Under the pieces are notes generated by a model. The model saw only the letters and a program-made list of their open reading frames with translations. It was not told the DNA's origin and did not search any database. Made by a program: the position numbers and the translations under genes. This document shows, in pieces, positions 8,772-19,889 of a DNA stretch of 34,256 nucleotides (position 1 is its first letter; the number at the start of each line of letters is the position of its first letter). This DNA is from Penium margaritaceum (lineage: Eukaryota > Streptophyta > Zygnematophyceae > Desmidiales > Peniaceae), in the NCBI GenBank assembly GCA_023375785.1, contig SZWC01008590.1:31842-66097 (forward strand). The letters are read 5' to 3'.

Positions 8772-9585
8772 TGTTGGTTTTCACGCATCCCTCTTTGTAC
8801 TCTGTTATGTCTTCCCGGCTTGTGTACATCGGCATGCAGATGACTGACGGCGAGACTTGACGCTGCTGGAGTGTTGTCTGGTGGAGCTGACGCACATTGA
8901 TGCCTATACGCATTTTTCTAGAGCCTCCTCCCTCCAACGTGCTCAGCTCCATCGGCAGACCTCCTCGATAGTCGTGCCGCCGGCAGTCACTGTCACTGCA
9001 TATTCTGTCTGCACGCGTCCAGTGCTTGGTCTGAATGCGTTGTTGCATCTGCAGCACCATGTTCTGCTTAGGGTCCAAGGTTCATATTATTTGGGCACTG
9101 TTGGGACCAGGGACTAGTGTAGATGCTGCCTGGGTTTAGGTGGCTATAACTCATTGGTGCTATTATTCTAGGTGATTCTGACCACACGACTGTGTTTGTA
9201 GCGTGCGTATTATGGTATGGTCCAGTTTTCAGGCAAAAAGGACGACGCCCGGGTTTTGGGCTGTTAGCTGTGTGGCAGTGCTCACCGAGAAAACTCTGCC
9301 TGCCAGAAAATAGGTCGTTTTTCTGATTGGCTTAAAAACTGTGTAACAAGCTCTACAGAGCTGGGGGGGAGCTAGAACTTGGAGGGGCCTCCCACTATTG
9401 TTTTTTCTCACTTACTAATCAGTCATACATAGTTATGTCTGACTTCTTGCTGCTCCTCAGCGCGCGTCTCGCACTCACAAACTGTCAGAGCTAGTGTGAA
9501 GGGGGCAGCAGTGCAAAGCAACTTGCGTGGGGCCAAGCCCACATTGAAGCTGCTGCACCAACATGCTACTGATAGGTTTCTAGCT
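8772..9585 (+). repeat. 3' LTR of element C (814 bp)
   Basis: It aligns end to end with 4807-5628, beginning TGTTGGTTTTCACG and ending GGTTTCTAGCT. The target duplication CCTTA follows at 9586-9590. Confidence 0.9.
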
Positions 9586-9590
9586 CCTTA
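9586..9590 (+). repeat. Target-site duplication CCTTA, right of C
   Basis: Identical to 4802-4806. Removing C and one copy restores continuity of the B leader. Confidence 0.88.
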
Positions 9591-10822
9591 TGGAGTCGTG
9601 CATGTCCTGTTGCTGTAGCACGACGTCTTTCACTGCCCTAGCTCGTGGCAAGTGCACCTAGAAGTGTCGCTTCTCGTCTGAGACTTATGGCATCCCTCTC
9701 CGTGGCGGCACTTGCTCCCGCCCTGGCCGTAACCACTCGAGCTGTCTGCACTGTTTTTTTCTTGAGAACTGCTATCTCTGGCCGCACCTTCTACAACCGG
9801 TGGTGGCCCACCGTTGTCCCTTCATCTACATCTGCATCGCCTCGTGACTTCAACGTTAGAAAAACTGGATTCACCATCTCTTGTCAGGCCCTTTGACGAT
9901 GAGGTTACCGCACCCGCACTGTTGCAAGAGAGGCTTTGTGTGAGGCAAGACATCCAAAAGAAGATCTTGACATCCCTTGCTGGGTTTGCATGCTCTCCTC
10001 CACCTACTGGCACAACGAGACGACCCACTGGGAGGAGGAGGAGGAGCTTGAGATTGACCGGCAGTTCTACATTGCCGACAATCTCCCTTCTGCCCAATCA
10101 CCACCACCAGGTATGCAACCCACCAAATCACACCCTATCCCAGACTCTGTTGTAAGTGCTGGTGTTACTACTACAGAAACCGTTGTACCCTCAGTGCTGC
10201 ATGAAGCACCCGGCCTTGTGCCGGATCTTCCATCCCACACCAACTTTTTCCAACTTGCTTGTGTCTGCTAGTGGCGGCTGCCAGTATAACCACCACATTT
10301 GCTTCCACTACACGAGCCAGCCGGGCAACGTAGACCTGCCAGTCGATCTCACGCTCCTACTTGCTAGTGTCCTATTACCACATAAGTCAGCAGGGCCACG
10401 AAAGCATACACCGAGGTCATATCATCGCTGTCTCTTCTTGCAACCACCACAGCCAATGTATGAACACAGGTAGCCGAAGCCTCCTCAGTTGTCGCCACTG
10501 CCGCCGCTACTCCTGCAGACGCTGCCTCAGGTGCAGTCAGCTCCATCCTTGTCTCGATTACAGCTGCAGTCCTCACCCCAACAGGATCGGCACCCAGGAT
10601 GCAACCACCGGCGTCTTCATTGCATCTGCGTCTGCAGTCATGGTAGGGGCTTTAGTGACAGGCCTCCTCGCCTCCGAATTGCCATCTACGCATGGTTCTC
10701 TATGCTGGCATCATCAGCCGCAACAATGGTTCCCCCTTACCGTTAGTCCGGTGAGCCTCTCCAATTCTCTCTCTTATCTATTCAAACCTCCCCACACCCT
10801 CTTGTCCACTCCCTTGTATGAC
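9591..10822 (+). other. Right part of B's leader
   Basis: This continues B after the C insertion. It is C/T-rich with many GCC/CAC/CTC trinucleotides and a short CCTCCACCTACTGG-type repeat character. The open frames in it are low-complexity and show no recognisable domain. From its position it is the B leader and possibly the start of gag. Confidence 0.5.
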
Positions 10823-12045
10823 CTTTTGCACAATCTCATCATGATTGGCTCTGAAGAGACTATTGAGGCCTTCCAAGCAGCAATTAGCGAGGCCCAGGCA
10901 GTACGCTGGCGGGTGGAGGAAGAACTCCAAGGTGGGCTTGAAGCCCCAGAGGATTTAGCCAACATTGTGGGCAACATGGTGATGGAACAATTGCATACAA
11001 TTCCTGCTCCTGCTGCCATGATGCCTCCGGCCATTAACGGCAATGTGTCTTCTATATAGTCCTCTAGCCCTATCGGCACCGCACATGACAACTCTAACCC
11101 ACCTCTCTCTCTCTCTCTCTCCTGTTGCCATTACTTGCTCTCTTCCTCCCCAGCGATAGAAAGACTTTGAAATCTCTCCTCCGCAGTTCACTGCCAAGCT
11201 TTCGTTCTTGTCGTGGGAGACTTTGCTTAGCTCGTGGTCTCAGGGGGAGATTCTCTGGGAGTACTAATCTCCTCCTGACCCTATGGCTGAACCCCCTTTT
11301 ACCCCACAGCCTGCTGAGGCAGCTCGTGCTATATGTGCCCTTATCAACGCTGGACCAGAGGAGCCCTTGAACGACATTGGTACGAATAATTCCGATCCTG
11401 CTCGTAGCACCTCCACCCAGTGGGGGCTTATGCTCTCATTCGTCAACACAAGACAGTTACTAGGCATGCCCTCTAGAGTGCCCTGACTGTACACTTCAAC
11501 ACCTGGGAGATGCGCTAAAACAAAAAAGCAGATACGTACTAGGCACGCAGCCTGCGCCTCCTGTGTGACTTGGATAAAGCTGCCCTTGGTCTCCTCTCTA
11601 CCTGTCTCTCCATTATTGCTGGCCTTATTCCTAAGTTTCTCTACTTGTACCTGCACGTACCACAATCTGAACTCTTACTGTTAAGCCAGTACCTACAAAC
11701 TGTTGGTCCGCTCTACGAGTTCACTACAGCTCAACTCATAGATTGGTGGAGTAACTTGTAATACAAGTGGCTCCACCGTGCTGCTATTGCATCCATTACC
11801 ACGTCGTCCACCTTCTCCACTGGGTCATCCTCTTCCTCGTCCACCACCTCTTCTCTTTCCCCTTCAGCTGTCCATGCTCTCCAAGGTACTAGACGGGGTG
11901 GGATGGTGGTCGAGGTCGTGGCAAAGGTAAAGGCCACGACCGTGGTAGGAAGCTCGCTTCTGCGTCCTCTACTCCAGGCGTAATCACCTATTGAAATTGT
12001 GGAGCTTCAAGCCACTCCGCTCCCAAATGCACTACACCTCGTGAT
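10823..12045 (+). pseudogene. Copia Gag of element B, heavily broken
   Basis: An N-terminal helical stretch (EETIEAFQAAISEAQA, 10850-11059) is followed, after a frameshift and a (CT)n run near 11103, by a piece aligning with F Gag: FTAKLSFLSWETLLSSWSQ at about 11185. Further on are a Gly/Arg/Lys-rich stretch (GGRGRGKGKGHDRGRK near 11905-11950) and a broken zinc knuckle at 11989-12030. In the knuckle the first Cys reads Tyr (TAT), the next codon is TGA, and the remaining Cys, His and Cys keep CX4HX4C spacing (CGASSHSAPKC). Several stops and shifts rule out a functional protein. Confidence 0.7.
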
Positions 12046-12604
12046 GACACCCACCTTGCCTCAGCCATGCGGGTCCACTGGGCTTGCACATGGGTCACTA
12101 CATCCACTGTTGCAGCTACATCCGTCACTGCAGAACCACCTTCTTCTTCCTCCTCTTCTACCAGTGCCTTAAGTACCACTGTGGCTGCCCTTCATCAGCC
12201 GAACCAGGTCTCCTCCTAGAGGTGGGCGCCGCCTCCTTTAGACCCCACCTACTTTGGACCACCATCTGTACACTTCATGGTTCCTACCGGGCCCTGTGAC
12301 AATGACCACTTCCCCGACCCTCGCTCTGACCTTCGCAAGGAAGAACGCGCCCTGGATCGCCATCTCACTGAACTTCTCCACCTTCGCTCTCAGGGAGGTG
12401 AGGACTTGATTGGCCTGTCCTGTAACATTGTGTGAGTGAGATGGAGCCCTTTGTGTCCTATTGTCTGGGTGTGTTCAGGGTGCCTGGCCTGATGATCATC
12501 CATGAATTGAAGGTTGACAGTCCTTCACGCTCCTTCATGATCTCGGTGCACACTTCTCGTCTGTCCTGTCGCTTGGAACTATTGTTGTTTGCCTTGTACG
12601 GCAT

Positions 12605-13870
12605 TCCACTTGTGTGTCCTATGGCTTCTTCATCATAGATTTTTGTGCCATCCATCACATGACCTCCTTTTGTTCCTCCTTAGTTTCCATTGGTCCTGTT
12701 GGGTCTGTTTGTTTTGTTTGCACGGGCTCTCGCAAGCTTCTCTCTTTGTTGGTCCTGGTGGGGATCTGTTTCTCCTTAACGCTTCCTGATCTGGAGGTCT
12801 GCCTTTTGTCCGTCACCACCCTCAATGATCAGGGTATGGAATTCTCGTCTAGCCATGGTGTAGGCACCATCTTTGTTCGTTCCTCTGGCCATGTGGGTCT
12901 TCATGGCTTGCGCGTGATCGCCTGTTCCGCGGCCCTCCGTCACTTCCCTCGTCTGCCGTTGCCTCTGCTCTTGTCCATGCTGCAGCCACTCTGTCCCCCG
13001 AGCACACAAACCTACTCCATTGTCCCCTTTGCCAAACTCACACCGCCGTCATCGCACGTCTCCTGTGCACCCAACCTATCAATGGACTTGACCGTGCTAC
13101 ATTCGCCCCTTCGTGCACCTCTATGTACCTTAACTGTACCCGTGGCAAAGTGCACTGCTCCCCTTCCGTATGGCCGAGTCTGTCACTACTCACCCTCTTG
13201 ATCTTGTGCATGGTGATTCCATGGACCCTCTTTCTCATTACTTGGTGGCCTTGGCCACTACATGCTCTGATTGACAGATTACTTCTCACAATACCGCTAG
13301 GTCTTTTCCCTCCTGCACAAAAGTGATCTCACCAATGTTCTTGAGTCCTGGACGCCTCAGGCCAAACGTGCTTGCCTGCATCAGTTGGGTGTCTTTCATT
13401 GTGACTGGAGTCGTGAATTATTTGGTCCTGTATTACCTTTCCTTGAATCTCATGGCATGCGCATGGAACCAGTAGCGCCGTAACAGAAGAGCTTTTCTCT
13501 AAGTTGGAAACATACTCTTGCTGATGAGATCCGATCCCATCTCTCAGCCTCTGGTAAAACTCCCCTCTTTGCCTTTGAATCCAAGTCATACATGACCTGG
13601 GTAAGGAGTCGTGTTCCCCATGGTCCCCTCCCTCTTCATGTCACTCTTTTTTAACATTGGACTGGTCATTGTAGTGACCTCCATATCGTGTCCGTTTGGC
13701 CCCCTGATGATCATTGCGATGGAAAGCTTTCTCCCCATGGTCGCCTCTATGTGTTTTGTGGTGTCTCTCCCTTTTCCAAGGCCTGGCGCTTCCGGGATCC
13801 CACTCGTCGTTGTGTCATGGAGTTGCAAGAAACTCTTTTATTTGAGCATGTGTTTGAACGTGACTTGCCT
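12605..13870 (+). pseudogene. Copia protease and integrase of element B, inactive
   Basis: The protease begins with IIDFCAIHHMTSF near 12632. The family motif is WIIDSGASHHMT, so Asp is kept but Ser-Gly is lost. The integrase region shows VHGDSMDPLS near 13206, FHCDWSREL for the second catalytic Asp near 13398, and a shared SYMTWVRSRVPHGP block near 13590. At the position of the catalytic Glu (VSERWNRT in F) this copy reads FSLSWKHT, so Glu has become Leu. The tail GRLYVFCGVSPFSKAWRFRD near 13740 matches element A. Frameshifts and stops occur throughout, so both enzymes are dead. Confidence 0.78.
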
Positions 13871-16136
13871 CTGTTTTCCCAGTCCTCTCTCATCCCGCTC
13901 TCTTGGCTTGGGATAGGCCCTGGTCCCTCAGTCTCTAGTGGGCCTTCCGTTTTCCCCTTGGCGCGGGATGCTCTGTTGGAAAGTGCTCCATCTCCACCAG
14001 TCACATCTCCATCTGTGCCCAATTCAGTTTCTCCTGTTGATCCTTCTCCTGGTGCTCCTTCTGCTGGCTCTCTTGCAGGTTGTTCCCCTGTTGTATCAGT
14101 TACAAGTGACTCACGTGCTCAGTTAGCCATGGTTGGCTCTCCTCATGTGTCCCCTAATCATTCTCATATCTACTCCGCCCCTGATCCGAGGCCTATAGCC
14201 TCCTCCTCCGACACTGTTCTCCCTGTCGTGTCTCCCTATGTCTGTGGTGGTAGGCTTCAAGCTCTCTCATCTCAGACTCATTCATCTGCCTCTCGCTCTC
14301 ATGCGTCCTCCTCTTCAGCTCATAGCACAAGTGTCCGTACAGTGGCTCCATGGGGTGTGGACCCTCCTCTCAACATTGTGCTTCTTGTCACTTTCTCCGG
14401 TGAGCCCGGCCTTCATGCTCTAGGGCTGACCACCACTGCCTCTGCCATTGTTGCTTTTCTTGTTTATTCTAGCTAATCCCTCAGATATTACCTCATTATG
14501 CAGGTGTTCCGAGTGGCTTTGGATACGCCTGCTGCTGGGTATGGTCCCTCATTCTTTACCACTGCCGGTCTTTTCCTGCTTCCACCTGGACCACTAACTG
14601 TTCGTGACGCATGCAACGTCACTAAGTGCACTCTGTGGGAGATGGTCATGCGAGAAGAGCTCGATGCTCTTGCTGACTATGGTGTCTACAAACTAGTGTA
14701 TCTTCCACCAGCACAAAAGATGGTATCAGCCAAGTGGGTTTGCCTTCTAAAGCTGAAACCAAACAGCACCGTCACGCAATACAAGGCTCGTCTCACTAAC
14801 AAGGGGTTATCGCAAATTGTTGACTTTAATGAGACGTTTGCTCCAATCGGTCGATATGTCACCGCTAGAGCCCTCCTCAACTTGGTGGCTCAACGTGATT
14901 GGGAGTTGGAAGAGATGGATGTCAAAAAAATCTGTCTACAAGGAAGACTTGATGAGGAAATCTACATGGTTCAACCCCCTGGGTTCATTGATGGAACCAA
15001 CAGAGTGTGGCATCTTCACAAAGTTCTATGTGGGCTCAAGTAATTCCCCTGCTGCTGGAACTAATAAATGACCTCCACGCTTTAAAAGGGAAGCTTTTAC
15101 AGGAGCATAGTTGATCCTGCATTGTTTCTGAGTGCTCCCTCCACTCCCCTTGTGGCCATTCTCATCTATGTCGATGACTTGCTAATTGCATCCCTCAGCT
15201 CTATTGGTGTGTAGTTTGTAAAAGCTCTCGTGTATTCCACATGCAAAATGAAGGATCTCGGACCTCCCCACGTCTTCTTGGGCATTGAGTTGGAACGCAA
15301 CCGTTTGAAACGCACCCTGCATGTCAGGCTATGATCACTGCCTGGGGGAGCGCTTTGCGTCTCTGCTCTCTACATTTTTCTCTGCTTCCACCCCCATGAC
15401 CCCAGCAGGCCACACACAGCTGAAATCACTGGATGTGTCTAAGTTGGGGGAGGATGTGATTAACTACGTGAGAGTGACTGGTTCTTTGATGTATCTTGCC
15501 ACCACCTCTCGTGCTGATGTTACCTTTCATATGAACTTCCTCTCACAGTTCTCCGAGCGTCTCGGGGAGCGTCATCTTGAGGCTGCACTCCGTATAGTGT
15601 GCTACACAATCTCTACAACGCGTATAGGACTGTACTTTAGAGCATAGCCCTCGGTCATTATGGATGGGTTCACGGTCAGTGCCAGGGAATATTCCACTGA
15701 TGCACGGAGTAGGATTGGCTTTATGTTTCTGATTGGAAGAATTGTTGTTTCCTTGGAGAGCAGAAAGCAAGGTTGTGTCGCTAGAAGAAAAGTGGAGGCT
15801 TAGTATGTGGTGCTCGGTGCAGGTACGTGTGAAGCTATCTGGCTCTATTGCTTGCTACAACATCTGCACTTCTCCATTTGTTGTATCACTATGCAATGTG
15901 ACAATCAAAGCATGAAGGCCATTGTCGAGAATGACTTCGTGTACCACTCTCGCACTAAGTGTATCAATGTGGAGCATCATTTTGTTTGTGAGTGCATTGC
16001 TGCTTGCATTGTTCAGGTTGCGTTGGTAGACACAAGATCACAAAGTGCTGTATTTATCACAAAGGCACTCAGCAAAAACGTCTTCAAATGTGCCATACAC
16101 GCTGTCGGCCATTCATACCCCCATGATACTGGGTGA
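13871..16136 (+). pseudogene. Linker, RT and RNase H of element B
   Basis: A Ser/Pro-rich linker covers about 13870-14480. RT starts near 14590 and keeps AKWVCLLKLKPN, TFAPIGRYVTARAL, EEMDVKKICLQGRLDEEIYM and YVDDLLIAS at 15167-15178. Stops are at 15041 (TAA where relatives have CAG), 15062, 15065, 15083 and about 15212, with a frameshift near 15320. RNase H from 15321 keeps TGSLMYLATTSRADVTF and MQCDNQSMKAIVEN, but GYTDSDWA has become GFTVSARE. The frame ends at 16136. RT motifs outlast the rest, but the gene is dead. Confidence 0.85.
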
Positions 16137-16233
16137 TGTTTAATTGTTGTCGACTTGTCTATTCCACCACCACCCTTATGCATTATCATGTGTGATGTCG
16201 CACTGGTGCATGTGGGTTCTATGACTGCGGTTC

Positions 16234-16242
16234 ATGGAGGAG
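16234..16242 (+). other. Polypurine tract of element B
   Basis: ATGGAGGAG lies directly before the TGTTAACG start of the B 3' LTR, one base different from the ATGGGGGAG of the other elements. Confidence 0.78.
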
Positions 16243-16811
16243 TGTTAACGTTTCGTGCAGCTCATGGCCTCTCACATCTGGAATTCCCTCTTGTCTTACA
16301 TCACATGCACTTGCGTACGTGTATAGGGAATGGAGTGATATTGGCTTCACATGGAGATCTCACATTCAAGATTGGAAGTATCCAGTCTTGAATGGCTCCA
16401 GCCTCTCCAAGAAACCACTAAGTGTTCCCAGGATTCTGTCAAGGATAACCTAATGATGTGTTGTCCTCTCTCTTTATTGTTGTTCTTGGATGTGGAGGAG
16501 GCATGACCTCCGGCATTTTAGGATGTCCTGTTCTGCCTCATAATTCATGTGGGTTCTGGGAAGCTGATACATTTTCCCAAGTGTTTAGCCTTAGGGGGCC
16601 ACCGTGTCGGCTGCTGGCCGTGCATAAGTGAGAAGCCACCCTCGGTTTGATACCCAGAGGTTGGGCTTAACCCTCGGGTGGCGGTGTTGCCTTGCAGTGT
16701 GTGAAGCACAAGCGAGGTGCACACCTGCCGGTTCTTACACACTCGCTTCCTGATTCCTACCTTGTCTTGGTTTTTTCTAAGCACAAACTTCACATCCATC
16801 ACGTGTGTACA
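16243..16811 (+). repeat. 3' LTR of element B
   Basis: It begins TGTTAACGTTTCGTGC and aligns with 3980-4519. The shared region ends at CGTGTGTACA, taken as the LTR end (CA). The 5 bases after it (CTGTG) do not match those before the 5' LTR (GTGTT), so the end or the duplication has decayed. Confidence 0.8.
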
Positions 16812-17148
16812 CTGTGGGGATCTCCCCCATCCATTTCGTGCTCTCCATTTACACAGCTAGCACTGCCAAGACTCTTGACTGGTGTTATCCTTTCTTGTTC
16901 ATGACTCAGTTACACAGAGTTTCTGTTTCTACACTTGACACTTCTTTCGGTTTGTCATTCTGACAGTAGAGCAGCTCGTACTACTGTTGGGTTCTAGCCA
17001 GCTGTTTGGGAGCTTGCAGCGGTAGGTAATGGTGGCTAGCGGTGTGGAGCAGCCCAAAGGTGCAACCGAGCACGACGGGACACACATGGAAGTGTAGAGG
17101 CAAAGACTTGGGTGTAGAACGGGTGAGATTTGAGAGAGGATAGAGAGT
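16812..17148. other. Unassigned spacer between B and D
   Basis: About 340 bp without a recognisable gene, terminal repeat or RNA. It could be host flank or the remainder of a longer B LTR. Confidence 0.35.
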
Positions 17149-17727
17149 TGAGAAGATTTGAAGAGGCTTTCCGAGACTTGCTGTCATTGCCGAGACGACA
17201 CTGTCTGATCAACTGACGCACCAAGCATGTAAGCAGGTGCATGAAAGAGTAAGGTTTGGGCTAGGGAGATTTACAAAGTCTCATAAGAAAACAGCCTAAA
17301 TACTCTTCGCCGTGCACGGCGGGTGACATACGCAACAGTGTGATTTTGTCCAAAATCTGGCCCAAAAACACTAGTATGGCTATATCTTTGTGTAGAGACC
17401 TTCAAATGCATGACCGTCTCTACCTAGAGATGCAAATTCCCAAGCACACACTACATACATGCATGGATCAAACAACGACCAGTGGACTCAGAATTCAAAA
17501 AATGCAAATCGGTCTCAACAGCCCGTCCACATACAAAACCAAAAAAATTGCAAAAAACTGTAGAGAGACCCAACATCCGGGACAATGTGGTACCTATCTG
17601 GCAGGTGCTGTGGGTGGGGCCACCATCTGACGATGCTCAGGCACTAGCTGGATCTGCATGAGCATGGACACGGTCGAGTTGTCTCAATAAGCTCCACACA
17701 CAAATGGGGACGGCTCACATTACAACA
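17149..17727 (-). repeat. 3' LTR of fragment D (579 bp)
   Basis: On the minus strand it begins TGTTGTAATGTGAGCCG at 17727 and ends CTTCTCA at 17149, matching the LTRs of A and F. Recognisable blocks are ACCGTGTCCATGCTC, the CTCTAGGT region, CACCCGCCGTGCAC and TATTTAG. The base run before it reads TATGGAAAAT where relatives have CATGGGGGAG. Confidence 0.85.
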
Positions 17728-17810
17728 ATTTTCCATAAGCTGATGGAGGTGCAAGTCCATACGCATGCCGAGCCGGCACAAGTGTGTGACAAGATGCTCA
17801 GAAATCTGCA

Positions 17811-17821
17811 TGCACACACAT

Positions 17822-17877
<56 letters not shown>

Positions 17878-17956
17878 ACACANNNNNNNNNNNNNNNNNN
17901 NNNNNNNNNNNNNNNNNNNNNNNNNNNNNNNNNNNNNNNNNNNNNNNNNNNNNNNN

Positions 17957-18021
<65 letters not shown>
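17811..18021 (+). repeat. (AC)n microsatellite with assembly gap
   Basis: A long CA-repeat tract with few interruptions occupies 17811-17882 and 17957-18021, with 74 unknown bases between. The true array length is unknown. Frames of His-Thr or Cys-Val repeats across it are not genes. Confidence 0.95.
17883..17956. other. Assembly gap (74 N)
   Basis: The bases are N, inside the (AC)n array. The length may be nominal. Confidence 0.97.
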
Positions 18022-18022
<1 letters not shown>

Positions 18023-18099
18023 CTGACTCTCAATCACCCTCAGGTAAGGGAAAAAGCCCGACAAGTTGAGTGGTTCACCTTACTCTCAGTTACCCTCAG

Positions 18100-18310
18100 C
18101 CTGAAAATTCAACTGGCCACCAAGAACCTCCTGTGCGCTAGTGCCTTGATCAGGAAGTCAGCTTGTTACATGCCCATGCCAACCCAGATGACGGAGACAA
18201 CTAATCCACAGAGTGATTCTGAACAGCAATGTGCTTTGTTGGTTTATGAAGCACACAGACAAAGTTGTCGATTTTTTCCCCTTTGTGGACAAAACAGGAA
18301 ATGTGGTCAG
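18100..18310 (-). pseudogene. C-terminal RNase H fragment of D
   Basis: Minus-strand translation gives VSVIWVGMGM, a stop, then QADFLIKALAHRRFLVAS. This aligns with ISIMWVGTNLQRADFLTKAL in A. Further upstream CVLHKPTKHIAVQNHSVD aligns with GVFHARTKHIAVEHHFVRD. A frameshift separates the two stretches. The stop stands where F has CAG (MQLADF) and A has CAG (LQRADF). Only about 70 residues of RNase H remain. Confidence 0.8.
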
Positions 18311-18329
18311 TGCTGATCCTCACAGAGAC

Positions 18330-18900
18330 TTGGTTGATTGCAGCTGACTACTTTTAGCATGCTATGCGCATTTACACGCACTTCATGATTTGTAGCAGGA
18401 CACATTTGTGGGCCCTTGACACTGTCATGCTAGGAGCGTGTGTGAAGCATGCTGGCCTCTTCTCCAACTTTGACCGTGTATCACTCTCTGAGATGACGTA
18501 GTGCCTTTAGCTTGTCCCTTGAGCCCAACGATACTACCTTGAGATGACACTGGCCAGGGAGGCGGCCCGAGCGCATCAGGCGAGCTCGCTTGTCACAACG
18601 ATGGCTGCAACATCTCCGACATCTCCGATTCTACTCTTTTACATGTTTTCCTCCACCACTCTCACCTCCTCTCCTTGTCCCCCAAATGGCCAGGCTCAAG
18701 GTGTTGCAAGGGTCACACAGGAGAAGAAGAGGACAAAGGGGTGTGGCAGGGAGCACGAGTATCCAGCGTTGGAAACCAGTGATAGTGGACGCTCTTTCTA
18801 TTTCACAAAATTTCTGCAGCCCTGTGACTAAAGGAGCATCACACGTGGAATCAAGGGAGGGCAAATTCAATGGACATCTTTATGTACTACATTAGAGATT
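18330..18900 (+). pseudogene. Gag fragment of E1
   Basis: GCAGCTGACTAC...TTTACACGCAC at 18345-18380 aligns with F 25673-25723. The following TTTGACCGTGTATCACTCTC aligns with the F stretch encoding FDRVSLSEF. A Lys/Arg-rich stretch follows near 18720. The N-terminal half and a clear zinc knuckle are missing and the frame is interrupted. Confidence 0.65.
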
Positions 18901-19269
18901 TGTGTCACGGTCATGACAGCCATGGAGGATAGCGGTCGTCCTGGAAAAAGCAGACACCAGGATCCTTGGGACTTTATCATCGTGCGGAGCTTTGTCAGAT
19001 AATTGTGCTAGGTACTGAGGGATTTACAAATGTGTTTTCACAGCCAAGTGGTCTACAATCAGCATTTCCCATCATGTTTGTACCCTTGATGATGCTCATG
19101 GAAGAGCTTCGTTGGAATGTGATGAGATGGAACTGACAACACCGCTTGGCTTGATGTGATGCGGATGGAACATTCGTGTTGTTCATCATTGTTTTGATTC
19201 CTCTACCCAGCTTCCAGGAAAGGTGGAGTGTTCTCTGACAGGCTGGTTACTGTCGATGACATGTATTGA

Positions 19270-19620
19270 GGGAACTGGCACTTAAATCATCGGCTCCGGT
19301 GCCACCCATCACATGACTTGTCGTTGCAATGACTTCATTGTCCTCGGTCCCGTTGGGTCTGTTTTTCCAGGGCCTTCTTAGTACTTGCCTGACCAGGGTG
19401 TCAAGGTTCTGTCATTTGATGGTTTTCCTGGCCCCTTTTACATCTATGAGTTACTCTTTGTCCCTATACTTGAGCTTAGCCTACTCTCAGCTTGTGCAAC
19501 TATGAGGATGGATCTCTCTGTTGAGCACTCTCCTGGCTCTGTAATAACATGTGCTTGCAAAACTCATGTTATTGTGCTTTATGCCTCAGTCGTGGCAAAT
19601 CTACATCATGTCTCTTGACA
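19270..19620 (+). pseudogene. Protease fragment of E1, catalytic Asp lost
   Basis: IIGSGATHHMTCRCNDFIVL at about 19286 aligns with WIIDSGATHHIT in F. The catalytic Asp reads Gly and the preceding Trp region contains a stop. Downstream LLFVPILELSLLSACATMRM and VEHSPGS match F, and VANLHHVS aligns with the stretch before the integrase zinc-binding region. Confidence 0.72.
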
Positions 19621-19889
19621 CACCTCCTCTGTCTAATCTCCTTTGTCCCTAGCTATGCATGTTGTTCACTAATGTTCTCTACCTTGAGCACCAGTGTTTG
19701 CAGCATCGCCGACTTTCCTATGAGAGCTTGGACACTGTGCCCAAGCTCATTTGGATACAGACAGCCATCAGACTTGATATGTCTTTCTTTGAGAAGTCAC
19801 TCAAGACTGAATTTTCTATGATCAGGGAAATTTTCATCGCTGCACATGTCCCAATTCCACCTTTCGGGAACTGCGCCCATAAAAGCTGG

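Larger units (their letters stand above)
4807..9585 (+). mobile_element. Gag-only Copia-type retrotransposon C, nested in B
   Basis: It has two LTRs of 822 and 814 bp, a 5-bp CCTTA target duplication, a primer-site remnant, a leader of about 2 kb, a gag region with a zinc knuckle, and a polypurine tract. Protease, integrase, RT and RNase H are absent: only about 320 bp separates the zinc knuckle from the polypurine tract. It is therefore non-autonomous and would have depended on enzymes from a related element. Gag is related to that of F. The LTRs are roughly 85-90% alike by eye, so it is not a recent insertion but is younger than B. Confidence 0.9.
3980..16811 (+). mobile_element. Ty1/copia retrotransposon B, outer element hosting C
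   Basis: Two LTR copies flank a decayed gag-pol in the order gag, protease, integrase, RT, RNase H. Removing the nested element C (4807-9585 plus one CCTTA) leaves about 8 kb, in line with element F. B is a lineage distinct from A, D and F: its LTR does not match theirs and its coding region is very divergent. Stops, frameshifts and lost catalytic residues are frequent, so this is an old copy. No primer binding site was found after the 5' LTR, and no target duplication could be confirmed. Confidence 0.85.
17149..18316 (-). mobile_element. Copia fragment D: 3' LTR, 3' untranslated part, end of RNase H
   Basis: Read on the minus strand, from 18316 down, this is the end of RNase H, a 3' untranslated stretch matching the region just before the LTRs of A and F, a decayed polypurine tract, and a complete LTR. 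It belongs to the A/F family. An (AC)n array with an assembly gap sits between RNase H and the untranslated stretch. Everything upstream of the RNase H tail is missing: at about 18316 the sequence switches to a plus-strand gag (E1). Confidence 0.85.

Noticed and set aside
17811..18021. CRISPR-like array
   Set aside because: It is a dinucleotide repeat without unique spacers, and the genome is eukaryotic.
17644..18316. Frames of His-Thr or Cys-Val repeats
   Set aside because: They are translations of the (AC)n array and cross 74 unknown bases.
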